64,000 nt of DNA, taken from assembly GCA_963070105.1 (NCBI GenBank), contig OY718803.1:6491823-6555822 (forward strand). Reading direction: 5' to 3'. Position 1 is the stretch's first letter. Every line of letters starts with the position of its first letter. This stretch comes from Litomosoides sigmodontis. Taxonomy: Eukaryota > Nematoda > Chromadorea > Rhabditida > Onchocercidae. The notes under the pieces were generated by a model. That model was not told where the DNA came from. It saw only the letters and a program-made list of their open reading frames with translations, and ran no database searches. Positions 12,029 through 26,517 of the stretch are shown in pieces. Made by a program: the position numbers and the translations under genes.

Positions 12029-13142
12029 ATGAGAACATTTCATTCTTTAAGAGCCGCTGTGCTTCAATTTTCAAAGACAAAACAACTGGACTACCCAGTG
12101 GATATGCTCTTGGATCTATTGAAGGTCGAGTTGCGATACAATACGTAGAAGCTGCCAATCCAAAAGATAACTTCACTTTTAAGTGTCACCGTTCCCCGGA
12201 ATTGATCAACGGATTTCAAGAAATTTACGCTGTAAATTTTCCTTTAATTCATTATGTTGATGTGTTTTAACCTATAGCCTGCTGATAATCTAAAACGGCT
12301 GATCAACTCAAGTTTCTTGTCATCTCTATTTTAACGTATCTAATACTGTCAATGCTTTAATGATTGCAGTAATGTTCAAAGTTGCTAAAATGTATTTCAA
12401 TTCTATTACTCATATATATATATATATATATATATGAGTAATAGAATCCTCAACATAGTGACACAGCCATTATGCAGGGTGTTCTGTGCTGATGCCACAA
12501 GTAATGCGCCTAATTCCTGTTGCACACCAACATGTTTTAAAATTTATCTGTTTATTTCAGAAAGTTTTTTCCTATTAACAGAAGAGGAAAATAGACAAAA
12601 CAATGCGAGAAATGTGCAGTATTTCAACTTTATTAGATTGAGCTGAACATACATTTGATTTTTCAGGTGAATGATGTTGCATTTCATCCAGGTTACGGGA
12701 CATTGGCAACTGTTGGTTCAGATGGTCGAATTTCATTTTGGGACAAAGACGCACGAACAAAATTGAAAACATCAGATCCGCTGCCAGCACCTGTAACGCG
12801 GTGCGCTATACATCCGTCAGGACAGATGATGGCCTATGCTATTGGTTACGATTGGAGTAAGGTACAATTTATGCTGTTTCCAAGAAATTAATGGTCTTTG
12901 ACAAGTCTTTATTAAGACATAAGTTTTTGTAATGAATTTTGTTGCCCTTATTAGTCATATTGGATTAGGCTAGTTTTTAAAAAGGAATAAATTAACACTC
13001 AGAAATGCTGCAATGGAAATCATTTGACCAAGTCAAATGAAGACACTTTCAGGGTCATGAGGGATATAATCCGCAAACTGCTGGAAGCAAAATCTTTTTA
13101 CATGCATGTGATGAAGACATGAAACCCAAACAAAAGAAATAA
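10289..13142 (+). CDS. RAE1: RAE1 mRNA export / nuclear pore WD40 protein
   Basis: Nine exons in phase: 10289-10384, 10513-10704, 11022-11108, 11216-11301, 11520-11646, 11831-11893, 12052-12231, 12667-12861 and 13053-13142 (TAA), giving 371 aa (human 368). The start MFGTSNAFG resembles the short N-terminus of RAE1. WD40 repeats carry [39 protein letters not shown] and [13 protein letters not shown], and the [19 protein letters not shown] strand is highly typical. The end is [22 protein letters not shown]1 binds the GLEBS motif of NUP98 and supports mRNA export and spindle assembly. Intron 6 contains a long TA repeat and intron 7 a 48-bp perfect palindrome. The exon 7 acceptor is TTTAAG rather than YAG. 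Confidence 0.95.
11943..12021. repeat. (TA)n microsatellite in RAE1 intron 6
   Basis: About 79 bp of uninterrupted TA dinucleotides lie 30 bases upstream of RAE1 exon 7. The long IY-rich ORFs seen on both strands across it are artefacts. Confidence 0.95.
12400..12447. repeat. perfect 48-bp palindrome in RAE1 intron 7
   Basis: Arms attctattactc at 12400-12411 and gagtaatagaat at 12436-12447 are exact reverse complements. They enclose an alternating TA core that is itself self-complementary, so the whole 48 bp pairs without mismatch. It could form a hairpin in pre-mRNA or a cruciform in DNA. Confidence 0.9.
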
Positions 13143-15016
13143 TGCGTAAACGCTGTTTCAATGTTATCTCTCTTGTTCAGTTTCTCAAATAAAATTTTTG
13201 TTTGTTCTCTTACTATCACATAGAATGATTGATTGGATTGCATTGCATGTTGACAGATTTTCTTCAAATGAAGAAGTAGAAGTCATTTGTCTTAGGCTTT
13301 TTCAGATTTTTTTACACGTTAAATAGCATTGAAAAGAAAAGAAGTAGGAGTTAATCTTGTGTTTAATAACATGAACAAAACGAAGAAAAGGCAAGCATAG
13401 ATGTTCTAATGATAGCATATTTTATGGCTAATAGCAATTGTAGTTTATTCCATGAAATTGGTGTTTCAGCTTGTCGTTCTTAATCTAGCTGTTGGAAATT
13501 GGTAAAATTAGGATATTTTCATTTCTAATGTGCGTTTTATCTGAGAAATATTGCTACTATTTTATGAGCTGCAGTGTACTTTCATTTCCATGTTTTGTAA
13601 ACATTATGATCTTCATTTGTGTGTTGTTTCTGTGTGAATATGACGGGAAAAAGTATTTGGTACCAAAATTTATGCTTTTTTTTGCGTCCCAAACAGAACA
13701 TCGGTCAGACGCAGATGTAGTCAGCTTCTACCTCAACTACGGGTCGAAAGCCCTGATTACTTTGTCGTTACGTACGTTGAACAACAATGCTGGAATGTAG
13801 CGACTTCGAATACCCATGGGAAATAATCACTGAATTATTCGGCCAACATCCAGAGATGATAAAAGCAATTAGGGTATATAATCGATGGTTTCTTAATGTG
13901 AAGTAGCACAAAACGACATCCTCAAAATTGAGCACCACAAACTTATTTCTTTCATGCGCTCGTTAAGTGAGAGTGTTAGAAGGATTTAAACTGAATGTGA
14001 CAATGTTCCCACCTCATCCAGGACCTTACAAAGAAATTTCAAGCATTTATTATCCAACTGGCCGTTTTGCAATTTTGATTTGAAATAAAGATTCGATTGA
14101 AGATCTGAGTGTCACGATAATTTTGAAGAGATAAGATACCACATTTCATATCCTGAAAAATCACCTCCAGAGCTATACGGTACAAAGCATAAACTAAATT
14201 CACAAGATAATTTAAATATCTTGCGATCAAGCTTGTGCAGTAAATAACATTTTTCTGAGCGCAAAAACCGTATCTATGGGCAGCACCCTGTGTCTAGACC
14301 GAGAAAACCAAAAAGAACCATATTATTTGATTAAAGGACACTTTTAAATGCCGAAGGTTATAATGTAGTACTCCTGACAGCAAAAATCAAGCAGAGGTCT
14401 CAAATTAAAGTCCCCGAAGTACGAGTCAAATGATACACCGAAATACTATCACTGCCATCACTACTCATAAAAAATTATAAAATATTTGAAAGATTGACCA
14501 GATAAAAAGATATAAAATAATTGCTCCTTTCTTGAGCAAGACATTTCAGGAAAACTCGATTTCCTCTATAAGTCTTCCTTTGTTTAAATGAGCAGACCAT
14601 TTCGATAGCTTTCAAATAAATGCGATACAAAGCACAAACATGAAACAGGAACGAAATAGAACATGCTCATAAGAAATTTGAAAAGAAAGTTCGAAAATAA
14701 ATATACCTCGTTAATGCACATTTTTCCTTGTAAAGTGCAAAAAGTGTTACAAATTAGGATAAAAATTATAATAGTATGACAACAGCGAGTAATAAATTTA
14801 AGAAATCATTGTCCACAAAAAAAGCGACGCGCACGGGCCTTGGAATAAAGATGGAATGATCGCAGTACGATAACTGTTTCATATACACTCAATGATTCCG
14901 TTTCCATCAAGATTTCAACAACGTAGTGTCAAAGAATTTTTTTCTACAGTTAATCAGCAAAAAATGTCGATGACAAAATCATGAGTATTGTGTACTTTAA
15001 TAATGAAGCCAAATGT
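13143..15016. other. convergent intergenic region RAE1 / NCS gene
   Basis: About 1.9 kb between the 3' ends of two convergent genes. It contains A/T-rich sequence and scattered short ORFs (for example 13492-13800 plus, 14039-14230 minus) without recognisable motifs or splice context. No repeat family, RNA gene or mobile element is evident. Confidence 0.6.
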
Positions 15017-18000
15017 TCACTTCTTCACTTCATTTGTTAAAATCTGGAATAATTCCTTATCAGCCAAACAACCATCTACAAATTCTTTTAGCGTCAATTC
15101 CTGAAATTACATCTAATTTCTTAATCAGTTAATTAATAAAGGTTAAACGCAAGCCAGTGTTAGTCTTAACCTGCCTGATAACTGAAATAAAAAATAAAAA
15201 CAAAAATGAAAACTGTCTGTTGTCTTTTATGAATTTTGAAAATTAGCATAAAGAATAATGCTAAAACCAACTTTCACTTTTCAATTGCGTCTGCAAGTAG
15301 CAGCAGAACTTTCAGTTTTCAATCATCAACTAACACTCATTAAATTAGTCACAGTGCTCAACCCAACATAGTTCAAATGGAATTTTCATTCACAGTCAGA
15401 CACATCATTCCTACTGAACAGCGTAAGTGCTCGCGGTTATACGATTCTAATGCAGATTGTTAAAAATGACACTACCATCTAAAGAATCACTATATACTTT
15501 TTTTATTTGCAAATTCAGCTTGTCACAAATGTATTATATAAGGAGTTAATTTCATGGAAAAAAGTAAGTAAGATACCATCTTTCGCCTCATTTCAATTGT
15601 GGCAGTCCATCTTTTCCTCTATGCGTTAAGGCGGTAAATCTAATTTCAGATGAAGTTGCAATTACGAAACCTAACCACATTATGCGAAAATCATTCTCCA
15701 TTTCACAAGGGATATACTAAAGCAGTAGGAAACGGAAACATTATGCGTCATCTGTATCATCAAGAGACTATGTCTTAGCTGAATAAAATGATCAAATTTG
15801 TTCTTGCATATGATATACGGTATAGTGCATGAGAAAAGTGGAATCGATGAAAACGAAATAACGAAAGATGGCGAAATAAAACGGAAGAAAAGAGGGAAAA
15901 GGAGGATTAAAATTTGCAAAGCGAACTAGCCTTATCGTTATTGACATCCATTTTTTCGAAAATCATTTTTGCCCGCTTTCGAGGTGAATCATCGGCGGAC
16001 TTTGTAACTTCCGGCCCTAACATTTCGTAGATTGCCTGAACATATAATTTAATTGGTCGACGATTGCTGTTCAATAAAACTTGAAATAAAACCCATAAAC
16101 TAATTAATCCCCACTAATTCTTCAAATTTATCTTGAATTTAAAAGAGCAGAAGATCTGAAATGCTGAAAAGAAATTAAGAAAAAATTTGGTGTAGTCGGC
16201 GCCATACGCATAATGCAATTTCAACAATTTATATACACAGCGCAAAATTTGGAACAAAAGCATAAGGCTGATAACACCGTTTTATGAAAAAAGGAAGCAA
16301 AAATGGATGAAGTGAAAATCTTAAAGACCTAATTTAATTCATACTGCAAATTAAATTTTCGACAGAAAATTTCCTTTATTCCCTCTATATTCTAACGCCA
16401 CGGCTTACGTAATTTCTCAATAAATACTAATTGGTGATTTGAACACTTTGCTATGGTTCATGAATGAAATGAATTTCACAGAAACCTTCGTGACTCAGTT
16501 CCCTGGATCTCCTTAATATAAACATGTACAAGTTTTAGGCTTAAAATAACTACTTTCAGTGAATTTTTAAGCAACAAACGAATCACAACAAGGATTACTC
16601 TGAAGAACAAAACGAAATTTGGAATTCCACATCACGTATCACCAAATGATAGGTTAAAAGAAAATAAGCTTTACTGCACTCCGGGATAACAAAAAACTAA
16701 ACATAATAGGAAATCTTTAAAAAAAACTATGTTCACTTCTTTCTTCTCAAATGCACAACACTAAAAATATAAGTGAGTACATTTAATGTCACGTGATTCT
16801 TATCTTGATGATTGTTGGATACGCAAAGCAGAAAGAAATGAACCTCTATAATTTTAATCATTTCTTTCTCATCAATGGTGCCATTACCATCAATATCATA
16901 CATCCTGAATGCCCATTCAAGTTTTTGCTCTGGCGTACCCGAACTTGTAACATTTATTGCTAACAAGAATTCCTTGAAATCGATAAAACCACTGTTATCA
17001 GTATCAAATGTCCGGAATACGTGCTCGCAAAATCCTTCCGCACTTCCGGATGGGAAGAAGTCTTTGTAAACTTTGATAAATTGATCCTTCGTCAAGTGAC
17101 CTTTCGGACAATCTTGCTGAAAATGCATTAACTTTGAAGTCTTGCAGAAAGTTTATGTATATGAGTATAAAACGTTGTCCAGAATGAGAGCAAAATTCGG
17201 CAAAGATAGCAGTCCTATGATTAAAGTATTAATTTCTGATAGTAAGCATGCAAGCGTATGCTTACTAACTTAGGGGAATTTTTTTAGAGAAGTTAAAATT
17301 TCAGAGAAAATTGAATAATAAAAACATATTATCTCTACGTGATTGTCTGTCGTGATCAACTTCATCTACTATGTGTAATTTATCGGACTCTTTAACCATA
17401 CGTTATAAATCGGTAAAATGACTAATCAATTAATAGCATGCTTGATGTATCATTCGGCTATATTACTAGCTGTTGATATACAGGTTTAAACAAGGACCAT
17501 TTGGAACACCTGAAATGCTACTTAGCTAAATGCATTAAGCTTAGAAGCTCTCCGGTTAAATATCAGTTGAAATCAATTTCCACTTCGACGGCAAGACAAT
17601 AATAGCAGCTTCTAGCACCTAAATTTTTCTAAATTTAAATGTAAAGTTATTAAAAATTTCACTGGTTTCAGTTAGAAGGTGATAATAAATATATTTTCTT
17701 ACCATATACAACCTTATCAATCTGAAATAAAACCTTTATTACATAAGGTAGAGTCAGAAACTCCCTTCTAACGTCCACCATATATTATTACTTACCAGTA
17801 ACGCATGATAAGAGATATTTCAAATGGCTGAATTTCACATATACATCATCGCTAGAGAAGGAGGATAGAAGTCATGTACAGTATACCGTCACCACTACCT
17901 CTAAAATCCCATTTGTGAATAACGCTCAGCTACAAACGATAAAGCAGTACAATTGGATTTTGCCTTTTGGGAAATGGAAGAAAGCTGAGAAACTAACCAC

Positions 18001-18108
18001 GAAACCTTTATACCACTCCTTGATCTGTTCTTCGGTGAAACTTGTGTTCTTCTTAAGGAAGTCGAGATCCTCTTTGGAGAGTTTCGGCTTTGAGCTTTTT
18101 ATACCCAT
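15017..18108 (-). CDS. neuronal calcium sensor family EF-hand protein (NCS/ncs-2-like)
   Basis: Four minus-strand exons in phase 0: 17998-18108 (ATG at 18108), 16844-17116, 15931-16035 and 15017-15100 (TGA), giving 190 aa, the usual NCS length. The start MGIKSSK fits an N-myristoylation signal. EF1 is degenerate (CPKGHLTK), as in all NCS proteins. EF2 ([12 protein letters not shown]), EF3 ([12 protein letters not shown]) and EF4 (DVNNDKELTLKE) look competent for calcium. WYKGFV and CEHVFRTFD are further family marks. It should be a membrane-switching calcium sensor in neurons. I place it nearest to the nematode ncs-2 type, but the exact paralogue is not certain. The last intron starts with GC (AAG|GCTAGT at 15931/15930) and ends with CAG, so it is a GC-AG intron interrupting EF4. 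The upstream region is purine-rich. Confidence 0.9.
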
Positions 18109-19853
18109 TTGGTGGGAAGTGATCGAAGTGGTGGAAGAGTAATTAATCGATCAAATTAGACGTGATGAAGCGTCAAAAAGTAGAGAAACCAGATGCGCAG
18201 GATCTAAGCGAAAAGAAATGCTTCATTAGCATCCACGATGGGCATCAGCGAAACGTAGTCTGCAAACGCCGCCGAGAAATCCTTGGGGATCCCAGCTACG
18301 CGGCAAAGGGATGAATGAATGGGTGACTGAGCGACTCACTAGGGTGGTAGTTATCTTCATTGCCTGCGTTTGATGAAATGAGTCACGAACTAATTAGTGC
18401 GTCTATCAGATAAGTACTGCAGCGTAGCTGAGGTGAGTATAAGTAAGTGACCACTCGTTTTATTTCATAATTACGCCCTACCACAAACGGCGTGAACTAA
18501 GAACGTACGTAAAAGAGAGAGAGAGGTGTAAAGAAGGAGAGAGAGAGAGAGAGGGGAGGAGAGAGAAATAGGAAGAAGGAAGAAGAGACAAAAAATTAAC
18601 GACGATGTAGTGTGGTTATAGATGAAGACGAAAGTGCGTGAGGAAGACCTGATGAGGCATCGCACTTAGCAGTAGTGCCTTATCGTTGTAGCTCCCTGAC
18701 TTCTCCTGGTAAGCAGCCACACGCCTCTTCCCAGTAGGCACATACACGGACGGATCGATGGGTGACAGATGGCAGTTAGCTGGAATACACTAGCCAAGCC
18801 ACCCTGAGAGAGGAGGGGAGGAGATGACATTGCTGATTGGCTTTTTGCTTGAGGATGGAATGAGGAGGGGCCATTTCGCCACAACCGCTCACCCTATCCG
18901 TCCCTCGCTTGCGTGCGTGATGAGATGCTGCATGCACGTAAGGCCCGCTTCTTTTGCTCGTCGAAGGCGGTGGATGGAAAGAGAGAGGGAGTACGTGAGA
19001 ATGAATCGCTCGTCCACTTCACGCTCTACGTCACCTCTCAATTACCCTCCTCTGATGTCCACTTCTACGTATCATCAAAGCTCTTTACCTTCGCATCAGA
19101 TAAATCAAATCCTCCACAGTAGCTAGTAGCCAGCGTTGAGCAGCAAAAAAGACCGATGACTGGTCCGTTCTTTCACTTTCCCACTCTGTTCGCTTGTTTC
19201 CGCTTCCCACTTCTCTGGTAGTTGAAATTCGATTTTGGAAGGGTACGTTGGGCCTTTCCCAACTCCAGTCATTCGTAGTGGAAAACTTAATGCACTATAT
19301 ATCTACTTCTCCACATCTTTATAACATCATTTAAAAACGATAAGTGCTTCACTGCTATTCTGATCGATTAAGTTTTTTTGAATAAAGCGTAACGGAGACA
19401 GTACAAATGAGTGTCACCTATACGGCACTGTATAAAATATGGAAAAACCAAATTGAACTTCAGATTATCGATCAATTGTCATAGTTTCCCTCTGATCCCC
19501 GTCAAATATGAATTTGCAACTATACTGTACCCACCCCTGTTCTCCTCTCCCGGGAATATTTTGAAAACTTACTTTATACACACCAAGTATAATGAACTGC
19601 GTCGATGGGATGTTAAGTTTCATTGGTCAACTTAGTGCGGTCAATTTACTTCCCTCTTTGTGATTTCCTGGCTGGTCTTCTGGGATTTTTTTGCTTTGAT
19701 TTGTTTGATGGTAACTCAATTCATAAATTGCTTTCCACTAACTGGCCGTTATCAGAATTATCCGCGATCCAAACAGATATCAAATTGTTAAAGTAAAAGA
19801 TCATGGTGTTTCCCTGTTTGTTTATTATTTACAGACGTATTTCAGGAGAAGAA
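18109..19853. other. divergent intergenic region NCS gene / katanin
   Basis: About 1.7 kb between divergent genes. The stretch 18,470-19,140 is less A/T-rich than its surroundings, with GAGAG-type purine tracts near 18,515-18,590 and pyrimidine-rich runs near 19,010-19,220. Short ORFs here (18471-18665 minus, 18666-18884 minus, 18824-19126 plus) reflect this composition and overlap on both strands, so I do not call them. The region probably holds the NCS promoter and 5' UTR. Confidence 0.55.
18514..18590. repeat. GA-rich purine tract
   Basis: Imperfect GAGAGA repeat with AGGAGA and GGAAGAA variants, roughly 400-480 bp upstream of the NCS-family start codon. Such GAGA-type tracts are common in nematode neuronal promoters; any role here is inferred. 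Confidence 0.7.
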
Positions 19854-22155
<2,302 letters not shown>

Positions 22156-22608
22156 GAGGTTCGTGTCGTAGATGCAAAAATCAAGCTAGCGCAAAATCTA
22201 ATCTCCTAAGATTTGTTATATAATATGGTAAAAATGCTTCTATTTTTGTATGTACGTGGAAGATAAGGATAAGCTGTATATATGTTATAGAAATCTATGC
22301 TCTTTCATACGTAATGCTCATTGAGATTTGGAAATGTCTTTCATTATCCATGTTATGTTCATATTTCATGTTTGATATCGCTTGTTATATCGTAGTGTTG
22401 GTAACGTATCTTTGTCATCCTATTTATTATCATTCATATCTTCAAGTTTTTCTAAGGCAGTAAAGTTTATCATCGACGTTATCAGCTTGAAGTTATGAGG
22501 GATCTAGTTTACCGGCACCATATATGAATGATTTACACAGATCGTTCTCTGGAACTTCTGTTTTTGAATATAACTAGATTTTTCATTTGCAGTGCAGATG
22601 TGCCAAGA
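22156..22608. other. spacer katanin / ERCC1
   Basis: About 450 bp between co-directional genes with no ORF. TTTCATTTGCAG ends at 22592, 17 bases before the ERCC1 ATG, and is a likely trans-splice acceptor. Confidence 0.6.
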
Positions 22609-23827
22609 ATGGAAATTCCTAGTTCCAATCAGTCAGGTTTGCTTTGATATTAGTACTGTTTTGTTTTTAAAATCTTGCCTCTATAAAATAAAACTAGGAA
22701 TGCAATTTTATACGAAAGTTGTAGGATTTATATAAATATGGAATAAGGACATTTTACAGGAACGCCGTTATTAAATTCAAAATTGGTTATCAACCGGAAA
22801 CGTCAGGAAGGAAATCCCGTTCTGAAATATATACGTAATGTGCCGTTTGAGTGGGCCGATATCAAAGTTCCTATTTTTATTGTTTTGCTACGCTACTGTA
22901 GAAAAAGTTGAAATGAGGTGCAAACATTCATATGCCACTTGTCTTAAATAAGTTTTAGTTCTAGGCTGATTTTGAGGCCGGTAAAGAAATGGGCATTTTA
23001 TATCTCAGTTTAAAATGGCATAAGCTTCATCCGAATTATATAGAAACCCGTATAAACAATGATGGTGGTGGCTATGCGATGAAGGTAAGGTGATGGCATG
23101 ATTGATTACCTAAGCACATCATTCGCTCATATCTATAACACGAACCGAAACTACATGATTTGTTTTTCGTATGATTTGTGGTTTTATAGTTTGCGAAAGT
23201 TGGAAGTTTTTTTATCAGATCTTATTGGTTCTCGTGAATGTGGAACCACGCCATATTCTACGTGAATTGAATCTCTTTTGTTATCGAAGTGATTGGACGC
23301 TTGTGCTTTGTTACTCTGCTGAGGAAGCTGCTGAGTACTTAGAAAATTTGCATATTTCGAGGAATAAAAATGAACAAAGTGCTGTTAATGCGGTACAGGA
23401 ACGAAAAAGAAAACGACTTTGCTTGCCAGATGACGATAATGAGTTACATCAGGTTTGTAGTAGAGTGTAGTCACAGTGCAACTCATTCTAATTAAACTAC
23501 TAGTATTACTTTCTCTTTTCCACCTCAACGTTGTCATGCGTACTGCTCTGTTGCTAGAACCACACATTTGTACTCAAAATAAGTATCTTTTTTTGATTTC
23601 TTTGGAAGTAATATTGTCTATGAAAAGTTGTGATCATTTTTCAGGCAGCCAAATTTCTTACTGTTATTCGATCATTGACAATATCTGATGCACAGCGTTT
23701 AATTGCTACTTTTGGCAGCGTCCAGAAAATAGCAAATGCAGATATTGATAGGCTGCTGCTGTGTCCTGGCTTAGGTCCTACGAAAGCAGGAAATATACAT
23801 GCATTCTTTCGGACAGCTTTTCAGTAG
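22609..23827 (+). CDS. ERCC1: ERCC1 DNA excision-repair endonuclease subunit
   Basis: Five exons in phase: 22609-22636, 22760-22866, 22965-23084, 23219-23452 and 23645-23827 (TAG), giving 223 aa. The central nuclease-like domain shows NPVLKYIRNVPFEWADI, GILYLSLKWHKLHPNYIETR and LNLFCYRSDWTLVLCYSAEEAAEYLE. The C-terminal tandem helix-hairpin-helix domain ends in the diagnostic LLCPGLGPTKAGNI. ERCC1 pairs with XPF to cut 5' of lesions in nucleotide-excision and crosslink repair. ERCC1 itself is catalytically inactive; it supplies DNA binding and the XPF dimer interface. The N-terminus is short, with only about 20 residues before the conserved core, as in other nematodes. An overlapping ATG at 22598 is out of phase with exon 2, so the start is 22609. 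Confidence 0.95.
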
Positions 23828-24398
23828 ACTGGAAGCTAAAGTTTTGCATGCATTTATTAACATTATTAAAATCCTATAAAAACTGAAGTTGTAATTGACT
23901 ACGTTATGCAACATTTATGCATATGATGGCACCTGAAAAGGATATTATTTCTCTCATGCATTATAACCAAATAGTATGTGTTTTATGTGTGCAAAAAATG
24001 ATAGAGATGTGGGGTAGAAGTTTTACATTTGAGTCTTATTTCTGCTTTGTATATCTGAATTGTTTGAGCGATTAGAATTATGCAAATATTATGTGTTAGT
24101 ATTTCAAAGTCTTTGACGCGATTTTCGATATTGGGTTTTTTGTAGTGCCTTAGCAGATGCGTATTTTTTATTCCTTTAGCTTTATTACTTCTTTTTAATG
24201 TAATTTGTGTTGAAATTGAAGCAATACAAAACTACGTTTCGCTTGGATTTTAGAGAAAAATCGCATGAAATTATTTAATTTATTTTTTAACTCAACTTTT
24301 TTAAGGGAGATCTGGCTTTGCTTTTATTTTAAATTAATCCTTGGTTATCAACTTACTTTTTTGTTTAGTTGCAGGTTTCTTAAAAGTGTTGAAAAGCG
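23828..24398. other. spacer ERCC1 / NUBP1
   Basis: About 570 bp, T-rich, no supported ORF. TTTAGTTGCAG ends at about 24374, 25 bases before the NUBP1 ATG, and is a plausible trans-splice acceptor. Confidence 0.6.
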
Positions 24399-26517
24399 AT
24401 GGATGACGTACCTGCAAATGCAAATAAGGATTGTCCTGGTGCATCATCTCTGGATGCGGGAAAGGTCATATTTTTCACCAAGTATTAGATCAAGAAAATT
24501 AATTGAAAATGGATGTATTTTACAAGTTTGAGAGCATTAAATGTGAGATAGGTTTATTGTTGAGCTTTTTTTCAAGCTCTATGCAATTAAATTTTTACAA
24601 ACAGTCAGTTCTTTTCATATTCAGAATGCTTCATTGTCAGCTGCAGCTGCAATCAGTCCATCTTTTGTTAGCAGTCAATGGACTGTTGACATTTTTTATA
24701 TTAAGGAATTAACGGTGTATGAAATAAAGGAATACACTTTTCTATATATCAGTATGCCGAAGATAAACAATAGTGCATTTAAAAAAAAGAGGTTGTATAT
24801 GTAGTAGGAGAAATGAGAGGGATTTTATGATGCGTTTCTTAATTGATGTGGGCTTTTTAGCAGAACACAAAATGGCTTTCGTATTTTTAATAACCCTCCT
24901 CGTTTCATTTTTTTAATGGTTTATGTTGACGTTCTTATATTCACTTTATGTCACGGTGTTTTTTTTCTCAGTTTTTGCGAGAGTCTTCCGTATTTTGATT
25001 TAATGAACTGACATAAATTATCGGATATAAAAAAATTTACTTTAAATGTAGCGATCTTTGCTAGAACATTTGGGTATGGAAGTGTGGAATATTTTTCAAA
25101 GTTTCTAATAATCGGTTTAGAATTGTTTATGAAGTTGCAGGCAGCGTCGTGTGCTGGCTGTCCTAACCAGGTGCTGTGTTCAATTGGCGAAGCAAGAAGA
25201 CCTGATCCTGATCTTTCGACAATTGCGGATCGTTTGAAAAATGTCAAACATAAGATCTTGATACTTTCTGGAAAAGGCGGTGTCGGAAAAAGTGCCGTGG
25301 CGACAAATTTAGCTAGAGCTTTGGCAGAAAATGATAAAGTACAGGTAATAATAGTATGATAATTAAGATGATAGTGTGTGGAAACATTTTCGAACTCTGT
25401 TTAACAATAGAACATCAAAGTTTTGAAGGTTGGACTTCTGGATATAGATATTTGTGGACCATCGCAAGCGCGAATGATGGGTGTTGAGCACGAAAGTGTT
25501 CATGAGAGTGGTGATGGATGGTGTCCTATTGTTGTAAAGGACAATCTTATAGTAATGAGCATTGCTTTCTTATTGCAAAACAGATCTGAAGCAGTTATTT
25601 GGCGAGGTGCACGCAAAAATGCTTTGATAAAACAGTTTTTAAAGGTTAATTTTTTTTGTTTCGGATGGTGTTATAATCACCTAACTCAAAAACTTGAGAT
25701 TGCAGTGAGATACATGGAAGAAATCGTGCTTTAGGATTTACATGTATTTATTTTGTACGCGGCTTGTCCAGAAACACCAAAAATCAGTCTTATGAATCCC
25801 ATGGACGATTGATTGTTTGCTTTATTATTATTTACAATAAAGCTCATTAGTTGTGAGCTGAAATTTGATTTTTTTGTAAATAAAGGAATTAGTTGTCTGC
25901 ATGAAACATATTCTTATTTTTCATTATGTAAAAAATATTTCCTTTCACTGGGTAGAAAACACACATTATCTTGATGAATTACATTTAAATTTAGGACGTA
26001 GACTGGGGAAGTTTGGATTACTTAGTAATTGATACGCCTCCTGGGACTTCAGATGAACATATCTCCTCTGTTCAGTTTCTACTGCAAACAGGTTCTTTGG
26101 ATGGCGCAATTTTGGTAACAACACCTCAAGAGATATCATTACTTGATGTTCGCAAAGAAGTAAGTTCTTTTCTTTGGTAATATTATTCCTTTTGCTCAAA
26201 ATTCATTCATCACGTTTGTCTGTGCTTTTCAGATCAATTTCTGTCAGAGAACAAAAATTAACGTATTGGGAGTTGTTGAAAATATGTCGTCATTTATTTG
26301 TCCCTGTTGTTCGAAAATTTCTCAACTTTTCCCAAGAACAACCGGTGGTGCGGAAACGATGTGCAATGAATTATCTGTTCCTTTACTAGCTTCATTACCG
26401 TTCGATAGTCATATGGCTGAATGCGCTGATAGTGGGGAGGATTATTTTGAAAAATACCGCAATTCTGTTCTGGCTAAAGAATTCGAGAAGCTTGCGCAAC
26501 TCATTTCTAAGTGGTGA
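24399..26517 (+). CDS. NUBP1: NUBP1/NBP35 cytosolic iron-sulfur assembly scaffold
   Basis: Five exons: 24399-24464, 25141-25344, 25411-25644, 25995-26159 and 26233-26517 (TGA), giving 317 aa. Exon 3 could instead begin at 25429 (GAAG|GTT), removing six residues in frame. Joining exons 1 and 2 recreates the NBP35 N-terminal cysteine motif with spacing C-X13-C-X2-C-X5-C (Cys12, 26, 29, 35). The P-loop [35 protein letters not shown] and [14 protein letters not shown] (C-terminal CXXC for the bridging cluster) complete the family signature. With CFD1/NUBP2 it builds Fe4S4 clusters for cytosolic and nuclear enzymes. The neighbouring ERCC1 is not itself an Fe-S protein, so proximity alone says little. 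Confidence 0.95.

Noticed and set aside
11748..12270. Overlapping ORFs of 119 and 142 codons rich in IYIY
   Set aside because: Created by the TA repeat; only the downstream part (12052-12231) is real, as RAE1 exon 7.
18471..19126. Several overlapping ORFs upstream of the NCS gene
   Set aside because: Both strands are open because the stretch is less A/T-rich and purine/pyrimidine biased; none has domains or splice partners.
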